Shown: positions 7,701-11,769 of the stretch, in pieces
Position numbering within the stretch: the first letter of the stretch is position 1
Layout: each line of letters begins with the position of its first letter
Assembly: GCA_964636675.1 (NCBI GenBank)
Contig: CAZWUO010000113.1
Span: 1-11,769, forward strand
Reading direction: 5' to 3'
DNA from: JALUUH01 sp964636675
GTDB taxonomy: Bacteria > Pseudomonadota > Gammaproteobacteria > S012-40
Length of the DNA: 11,769 nucleotides
Program-made: the position numbers and the translations under genes
Notes under the pieces: model-generated
What the model was told of the DNA's origin: nothing
Seen by the model: the letters and a program-made list of their open reading frames with translations, nothing else
Databases searched by the model: none

Positions 7701-8636
7701 TCCAAATTAATTAGAGAGTCAGGACCGGCGGATATTACACCAAGCACAATTCAATATTATGAAGATGGAATAGAGCAGGATATGGTTTCATCTATATCTG
7801 ACAGTGTTGGGCAAACGAGTTTTACTTTCGATAAAGTTAACAGGAATAAAACGGTGACAAACGCAAGAGGGGTAAGTACTACCACATTTTATAGTGAGCG
7901 AAACCAAATAGAGCGGGTGGTTGAATTAAGTGCTGATGGAGTTGTACTTACTACGCAATATTTTTACGATGATTTTGGGAAAATGACTTATAAGATTCTA
8001 CCTAATGGGCACCGCGTTGAGTACGTATACGATGAACTAAATCGCTTGACTAAAATGGATGAGCTAGATGAGGTCGATGTGGAAGATGCAAATAATGCCC
8101 CCGTATTTGTCGGTGATGTAGAAGCTTCTTACTCTGCTAATGCTGGCGTAGAATTAAGTGTAACTTTTGCGGCAACAGATATAGATAGTGATGAATTGAC
8201 TTATACACTTGCCGGCGATATTCCTGATGGAATGCAAATAAACTCGGAAACAGGCGTGCTCACCTGGACGCCGACTACGCAAGACAATGATGTGCGAATA
8301 GTTGTTCAAATTGTCGATAAAAAAGGTGGGTTGCTTTTACAAGTTATTACGCTAGATGTTGCAGATACTATCGCAGACGCATTAGATAATTGCTCGCTTG
8401 TAGCCAATGAAGAACAGCGCGATACGGATAGTGATGGTATAGGTAATCGGTGTGATCCTGACTTAAATAATGATGGAATTATAAACTTTGCAGATTTGGC
8501 TATTTTTAAGTCGAACATGGGGACTGCAGACTCTGATTCAGATTTTACGGGTGATGGTGTCGTCAATTATGACGACTTGATGATTTTGAGGAAAATGTTT
8601 GGCAGTGCCCCAGGCCCAAGTGGTGTAACGTTATGA
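4788..8636 (+). CDS. Large secreted YD-repeat protein with Ig-like, TSP3 and dockerin-like C-terminus
   Basis: This 1282-residue protein begins with a basic stretch and hydrophobic segment (residues about 1-34), a likely Sec signal peptide. Residues about 40-400 form a module I cannot name, with signatures DLRINVDDLVVAARTVFN (97-114) and DTGFGQIMFDADYVLKKLG (149-167). An Rhs lead-in follows at about 415-480, with SRHFYSFSESETGFGPGWS typical of the strand entering the shell. Degenerate YD repeats run from about 575 to 1090, for example VEYVYDELNRLTKMDE. There is no Rhs core motif and no toxin tip. Instead a cadherin-like/He_PIG Ig domain (1103-1192, PDGMQINSETGVLTWTP) leads to a thrombospondin type 3 stretch (DNCSLVANEEQRDTDSDGIG, 1200-1219). 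Two EF-hand loops follow: D1225-N1227-D1229-D1236 and D1252-T1254-D1256-D1263, a dockerin-like pair that should bind calcium. The ATG at 4788 is the first start after an in-frame TAG, but its ribosome-binding site is weak. The stop overlaps the next start. Confidence 0.88.
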   Translation: MRNVKLRFRLQAKKLVVSIVGVLMGGYASITLSSICPDPGLLESPMLDVNTNSLGGVSLNKTLALLGGTYNIQGAAVDEKTGEIIFVADGDELPVDLRINVDDLVVAARTVFNVDAAGFTDDPGITFTPGGDWITSGMHDVKFSGEVKDTGFGQIMFDADYVLKKLGQGVDENGSLLSGNAALTSLGYQSSAERILTKNLEQSGILINYFIEPLDIGLESCDPTSGSACTQKSFVFSNVEMGVVTWFQDAAKNTLNPDDPTQVPMELRTEALAFAANITENYDSYANVPGFEVLQKLKHLAKVVSVLRWIRDNSIPIDLSFMDNYKVTEVNTPERVNILQLCRPNGGTVVSAAGSGLFDLGGCAGVTIVGGVRYSRENTEVLAISPLFVEEVANSTARPLDPASINELTWSHMYAGNSYKGISLTLAGTEKDGAYSFTEYDLVYPNKSAQPLMLSRHFYSFSESETGFGPGWSPLPYSITFPESNQLACPTEKAQEPPKPICDIADSETIVSYSKVTLRDRVNDNTLTFEFSGYVNVATSGSPLELRPMYLAPEVNDFIIQAPRDPSRPYDVGVMSYEQFDANNRLVKRILFESGITEGGENRFLVNPQYIITYTGAGANYLEYVYNEKNQLTSIVSDVNEFIHLNYIDDRIDSVAYTSSSSGGSQTRSVSYTYENGKLSTVDKSGEVLKYNYADPTDPKSSQLISVENLLTNETMVAWNPDLESRQTDSTLLNKDSLKITSDYNRTDRVTTVTDSVGRVSQTSRDEKGRLIGNASTVNIEGEEVTLTSSLLYEGGDLDGPTQYTNERNISMSITYDLEGNVETVTDVLGRTNEIYRGIDVVDNLPVVVTIDAKNRGSAKKYNFNGKLIRIYRRINVDVANFKNPILDLNGSPIGKYEFSLAYDEAYVVSVEYEVDGSGLVKSISNNGYLLSDYPWISPEESAVLARSVAGKAEAVTSDAGYTTQYSYNSLSKLIRESGPADITPSTIQYYEDGIEQDMVSSISDSVGQTSFTFDKVNRNKTVTNARGVSTTTFYSERNQIERVVELSADGVVLTTQYFYDDFGKMTYKILPNGHRVEYVYDELNRLTKMDELDEVDVEDANNAPVFVGDVEASYSANAGVELSVTFAATDIDSDELTYTLAGDIPDGMQINSETGVLTWTPTTQDNDVRIVVQIVDKKGGLLLQVITLDVADTIADALDNCSLVANEEQRDTDSDGIGNRCDPDLNNDGIINFADLAIFKSNMGTADSDSDFTGDGVVNYDDLMILRKMFGSAPGPSGVTL
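8633..8636 (+). promoter_or_regulatory. ATGA stop/start overlap coupling two operon genes
   Basis: ATG of the downstream gene (8633-8635) overlaps TGA of the upstream gene (8634-8636). No good independent ribosome-binding site is visible before it, so translation is probably coupled, which ties the amounts of the two secreted proteins together. Confidence 0.7.
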
Positions 8637-11600
8637 AATATATTCATGCAGACAAAAATTTGAATAACATGGCTCGAGTCTACGTTGCGTTGTTCGCACT
8701 GTTGTTTTTTCAGCTGTTCTCAAGTAGTGCTCTGGCTGTGACTACCTGTGGATCTTCCGGAGGTCCTATGATCGCTCAAGGGAGCGTCGTTGTTATCAAT
8801 GAGTCAACCCCAACATATACACTGACCTTGGTTTGCTCAAATAATGCAAATAATGTTTATGACAATTTATCCGTTAATTGGAGCATCGGGGGAAAGACTT
8901 ATGTTAATAATCCGCTGACCCTTGTTACACCAATGGTGTCAGATATTGCGTTGAATGGCCAAAAGCAATTTAGCATCACCGCAACAGCAAGTACGGACGT
9001 TGATATGACGGTAAACCCACCGAGTCCTAAATCTACAAGTGGAATACTTGCTATCAATAATAATGTTGAAACACCACGTTCTGTAATGTTCCTTAACTAT
9101 AATGATTCAGATTCGTTAGCTGAGTTAATTGTTAATGGGAGTCCAGAAGATGTCAGTATGATCCATAAAAACTACCAGCAGTTGGAAGATGGCAGTTTTT
9201 TACCGCCAACACAAACATTTGATGTTGGATTGTTTGTGTATACCGATAAAGATGTACTGTATAACATCACGCAAAAAGCAGAGCTTAGTCTGCCCGTTAC
9301 TGGCCTTACGGGTGGGGCGACGTTTTATCCTGTAATTGTTTCACGAGACTTTGGAAATGATTGGGGGAGGATTGATTTATCTGGTACAGCAGATAATGGC
9401 TATATCATGATAAGAGGTGAAGTTACGTTAACGCCACCCGGTCTTCCGCATTTAGCTAATGCTTTTTCTATAGATAAATATTTCTATAACAGAGTTCGAT
9501 GGCCAAGGGATGTTTACATTTCTGGACCAAATATTGTTAATGAGGATGAGTTAACGGCAGGTGAATATGACCTAACGGTTGAATGGGATGATGACAGTAC
9601 GTCTGCGCTTGGCACAGTAACTTGGTCAGACAACTCTAGTTTCGCTAGCATCAATAATTTGGGTGCACTAACCACAGAAAGTGTTACCGTTGCCAAGGGC
9701 GTTATATTGACTGCTAGTGCTTCGATAAACGATACGTTTTTTGATTATTTTGAGATTGCTAGATTTGAAGGAGAGACTTTAAATGTAGCTATTAATAATA
9801 ATGTTAGTATTCTAACTGGGGTCTCTATTTTCGGGCCAATTGAAATTGGAGAGGCATCTGGTAACGTTTATGGCGAAACTTCTTTGGATGGTTACCAGTA
9901 TGGGGTTATTCCAGTATTTGATGATACTGATGCCAGCCGCCCGGATCTTCAACCCACTACTGTTAGTTGGAGTATCTCTGGTGATTCGGGTGCCACAATT
10001 GATTCGACAGGCTTAGTGCAAACGGGTTCGGTAACCGAGGATATGCTTGGCCAAGTTAATGTTACAGCGGGATATGCTGGAAATTTCAGATCTGCGACAG
10101 CATCTTTTACTCTTAAAAACAACTTGAAAGCGGTGGAGTCCCTGTCAATATCAGGAAGGGATAGTATTAATGAAACAGAAACTGCTCCTTATGCTTTAGT
10201 TGTGGATTTTGATGATTCCTCTAACAATATTATGGATCCTGCGACGCTTGCCGCGAATAGTGATGTAGGTCTGGTCTGGAGTGTCTCCTCAATAAAAGCC
10301 ACCATAAACCCTGTAACAGGTGTGCTGATGCCCATTAATATTTGGGGTGAAGAGGCGATCCCGGTGACTGCGGTTTTTACATATTATGGTGAGACATTTT
10401 CAATAACAAAAAATGTGACGATTAACGATAATGTTAAGATATTAAGTGATCTTTCTATTCAAGGTGAAGCGAGTGTTGGTGAAGAAGTTGCCAGCAAATA
10501 TATTGCTACAGCAACTTTTGACGATGGCTCTACAAAAGTTATTATACCTGTGTGGTCTGACAACTCATCGATTATAAATATTGATGCGGGCGGGTATTTT
10601 AAATCTCCTGCAATGCTGGTTGATCATTCTTTTTCTCTTAGCGCGTCTTATACCTATGATGACGTTACAATAGGATCTAGTTTGACTGTCACAGTATTAA
10701 ATAATAAACGAATATTAAATGACGTTATAGTTAACGGTCCAGATACTGTGAGTTTAATTGATGGAGCACAATACGAGGCTACCGCAATTTATGACGATGG
10801 TGAGGTCGTAGTTACTCCTGTTTGGTCGATATCTTCTGCAGATGGTAAAAACTTGGACGCGGCTATAGGTCTAGACGGTTTTTTGTTGCCTACAAAGGGT
10901 AAGCTCAATTCGCGAATAAATATAGTTGCAACATACGACTATAATGGTTTTACTTTTGTCGCTTCTAAGTTGATAAATCTATCAATAGGCGATGTAAATA
11001 TCCTGTTAACGAGGGTTTCACAGAGTTCTCTTGGGGATGAGTCAGATGGTGATTCATTTGGCGCGCGATTGAGTGCAAATAGCAGATTTAGTGTCTTCAG
11101 CTCTATTGCTGAGAATTTAGTAGCTAGTGATGGGAACATGATACAAGATGTATTTGTTTATGATCGAGAGTCTTTCGGCATTAAGAGAGTTTCTGTTGGA
11201 AATGACGGTATTGAAAGTAATGGTGTAAGTCGCGAAGCAGATGTTAGTAACGACGGTCGGATTATTGTATTTTCTTCAGCAGCATCAAATTTGGTTTCTA
11301 ACGACTCAAACGGATTGGAAGATATTTTTGCATATGACTCCGTAACAGATTTTATTGAAAGAATAAGTTTAGTTGATCAAGAAATTGAAGCAAACGGCTT
11401 AAGTTCCGAACCGGCTATCAGTGGCAACGGTCAGTTTGTGTCTTTTACCTCGGAAGCTAATAACTTTGTGGATGCTGATGTTAATGGTTACGCGGACATT
11501 TTTGTTTTTGACAGAAAAAATTTAACGATTGAAAGGGTTAGCGTTAACAGCAGCGGAATAGGTGGTAATGCTGCAAGTAGCTCGTCAGCGTTGAGTTATG

Positions 11601-11769
11601 ATGGCCGTTATGTTGTCTATCAATCGCAAGCAAGCAATTTAGTGGCTGATGATGCAAATGGCCAGCAGGATATTTTTCTTTATGATAGGCAGGACAATCT
11701 TACAACACTAATTAGTGTAAGTTCGTTAGGAAGCTACTCAAATGGTGTTAGTGAAAACCCTGCAATTGA
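8633..11769 (+). CDS. Secreted Ig-like-repeat protein with C-terminal beta-propeller, 3' end outside window
   Basis: The frame is open without a stop from ATG at 8633 to the window end (1045 complete codons, then GA), so the protein is longer than seen. Residues 1-35 form a Sec signal peptide (VYVALFALLFFQLF, cleavage after SSALA). A second Met at residue 13 would give an equally good signal peptide, but the ATGA overlap favours the first. Residues about 36-290 are beta-rich and unassigned, with two cysteines (C39, C68) that could form a disulfide. From about 294 to 784 come five Ig-like repeats (Big-type), beginning near 294, 397, 504, 607 and 698, with a recurring pattern such as ATATFDDGSTKVIIPVWS. 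From 794 on, 58-residue repeats start RVS and end DIFxYDR, a TolB/PD40-like beta-propeller. Such proteins are usually secreted or surface adhesive or scaffold proteins. No enzyme motif is seen. Base composition matches the upstream gene. Confidence 0.85.
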   Translation, partial: MKYIHADKNLNNMARVYVALFALLFFQLFSSSALAVTTCGSSGGPMIAQGSVVVINESTPTYTLTLVCSNNANNVYDNLSVNWSIGGKTYVNNPLTLVTPMVSDIALNGQKQFSITATASTDVDMTVNPPSPKSTSGILAINNNVETPRSVMFLNYNDSDSLAELIVNGSPEDVSMIHKNYQQLEDGSFLPPTQTFDVGLFVYTDKDVLYNITQKAELSLPVTGLTGGATFYPVIVSRDFGNDWGRIDLSGTADNGYIMIRGEVTLTPPGLPHLANAFSIDKYFYNRVRWPRDVYISGPNIVNEDELTAGEYDLTVEWDDDSTSALGTVTWSDNSSFASINNLGALTTESVTVAKGVILTASASINDTFFDYFEIARFEGETLNVAINNNVSILTGVSIFGPIEIGEASGNVYGETSLDGYQYGVIPVFDDTDASRPDLQPTTVSWSISGDSGATIDSTGLVQTGSVTEDMLGQVNVTAGYAGNFRSATASFTLKNNLKAVESLSISGRDSINETETAPYALVVDFDDSSNNIMDPATLAANSDVGLVWSVSSIKATINPVTGVLMPINIWGEEAIPVTAVFTYYGETFSITKNVTINDNVKILSDLSIQGEASVGEEVASKYIATATFDDGSTKVIIPVWSDNSSIINIDAGGYFKSPAMLVDHSFSLSASYTYDDVTIGSSLTVTVLNNKRILNDVIVNGPDTVSLIDGAQYEATAIYDDGEVVVTPVWSISSADGKNLDAAIGLDGFLLPTKGKLNSRINIVATYDYNGFTFVASKLINLSIGDVNILLTRVSQSSLGDESDGDSFGARLSANSRFSVFSSIAENLVASDGNMIQDVFVYDRESFGIKRVSVGNDGIESNGVSREADVSNDGRIIVFSSAASNLVSNDSNGLEDIFAYDSVTDFIERISLVDQEIEANGLSSEPAISGNGQFVSFTSEANNFVDADVNGYADIFVFDRKNLTIERVSVNSSGIGGNAASSSSALSYDGRYVVYQSQASNLVADDANGQQDIFLYDRQDNLTTLISVSSLGSYSNGVSENPAI
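9512..10981 (+). repeat. Tandem Ig-like protein repeats (about five)
   Basis: Encoded repeats start near 9512, 9821, 10142, 10451 and 10724, giving spacings of 103, 107, 103 and 91 residues. Each opens with a short strand such as VYISGPN, VSIFGP, LSISGR, LSIQGE or VIVNGP, has a (F/Y)DD(G/D) turn and usually a W-S strand. Four of the five are preceded by a linker of the form NN(V/L/K)-x-(I/A)-(L/V). DNA identity between copies is low, so these are old duplications. Confidence 0.65.
11012..11769 (+). repeat. Beta-propeller blades with exact 58-codon period
   Basis: Blades start at 11012, 11186, 11360, 11534 and 11708 (residues 794, 852, 910, 968, 1026), an exact 174-base period with no indels. 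Each follows the pattern (R/L)-(V/I)-S, then (S/G)xDGRxxxF-S, then ASNLV, then D-(V/I)-F-x-(Y/F)-D. The fifth is cut by the window end. PD40/TolB-like propellers usually have six to eight blades, so two or more probably lie beyond. Confidence 0.75.

Noticed and set aside
8306..8566. Minus-strand frame opposite the TSP3/dockerin region
   Set aside because: It is a mirror of Asp/Ser-rich codons in the real gene, with no recognisable domain or ribosome-binding context.
11012..11769. Regularly spaced repeats as a CRISPR or DNA satellite
   Set aside because: The 174-base period is exact in codons but the bases differ between copies. It is protein-level propeller repetition inside one open frame.
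1..11769. tRNA, rRNA, CRISPR array or riboswitch
   Set aside because: I saw no cloverleaf, ribosomal RNA signature, direct-repeat array or known riboswitch core in the non-coding stretches.

Overview
The window looks like an accessory region from a moderately AT-rich, Gram-negative, probably marine gammaproteobacterium. This placement is inference. It rests on Sec signal peptides, YD-repeat/Rhs proteins, a thrombospondin type 3 plus dockerin-like calcium-binding tail of a kind I associate with that group, and an IS630-family element. No housekeeping gene is present to settle taxonomy.

Left part (1-1547): the 3' part of a RimJ/RimL-type GNAT acetyltransferase gene is cut at a TA dinucleotide by an IS630-family insertion sequence. 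Both ends of the element are visible: 18-bp terminal inverted repeats with one mismatch, flanked by TA on each side. Its DDE transposase is split into two frames by what looks like one extra A. Right of the element, after 52 bases, lies a run of exactly 100 N (1548-1647). This is most simply a scaffold gap of unknown size, so linkage across it is not proven.

Middle (1648-3855): about 130 bases of unassigned DNA, then a minus-strand gene for a 692-residue Rhs protein. It has a signal peptide, begins almost directly in YD repeats, carries the full Rhs core motif and the DPSG boundary, and ends in a 143-residue variable, AT-richer tip of unknown function. The place where an immunity gene would be expected runs into the gap.

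A 377-bp AT-rich intergenic region (3856-4232) separates this gene from three plus-strand genes that look like an operon. They encode a 169-residue single-pass membrane protein of unknown function; a 1282-residue secreted YD-repeat protein that lacks the Rhs core and ends in an Ig-like/cadherin-like domain, a TSP3 motif and a paired EF-hand (dockerin-like) tail; and a secreted protein of at least 1045 residues with about five tandem Ig-like repeats followed by a 58-residue-period beta-propeller. The third gene overlaps the second by ATGA and runs off the window.

The most interesting possibility is that the locus encodes an extracellular assembly. In it a YD-repeat shell, capped with calcium-binding modules instead of an Rhs core, is made with a membrane protein and a long Ig/propeller protein. 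A divergent Rhs-core protein next door holds the parts the large protein lacks. Sequence alone does not prove that they act together.
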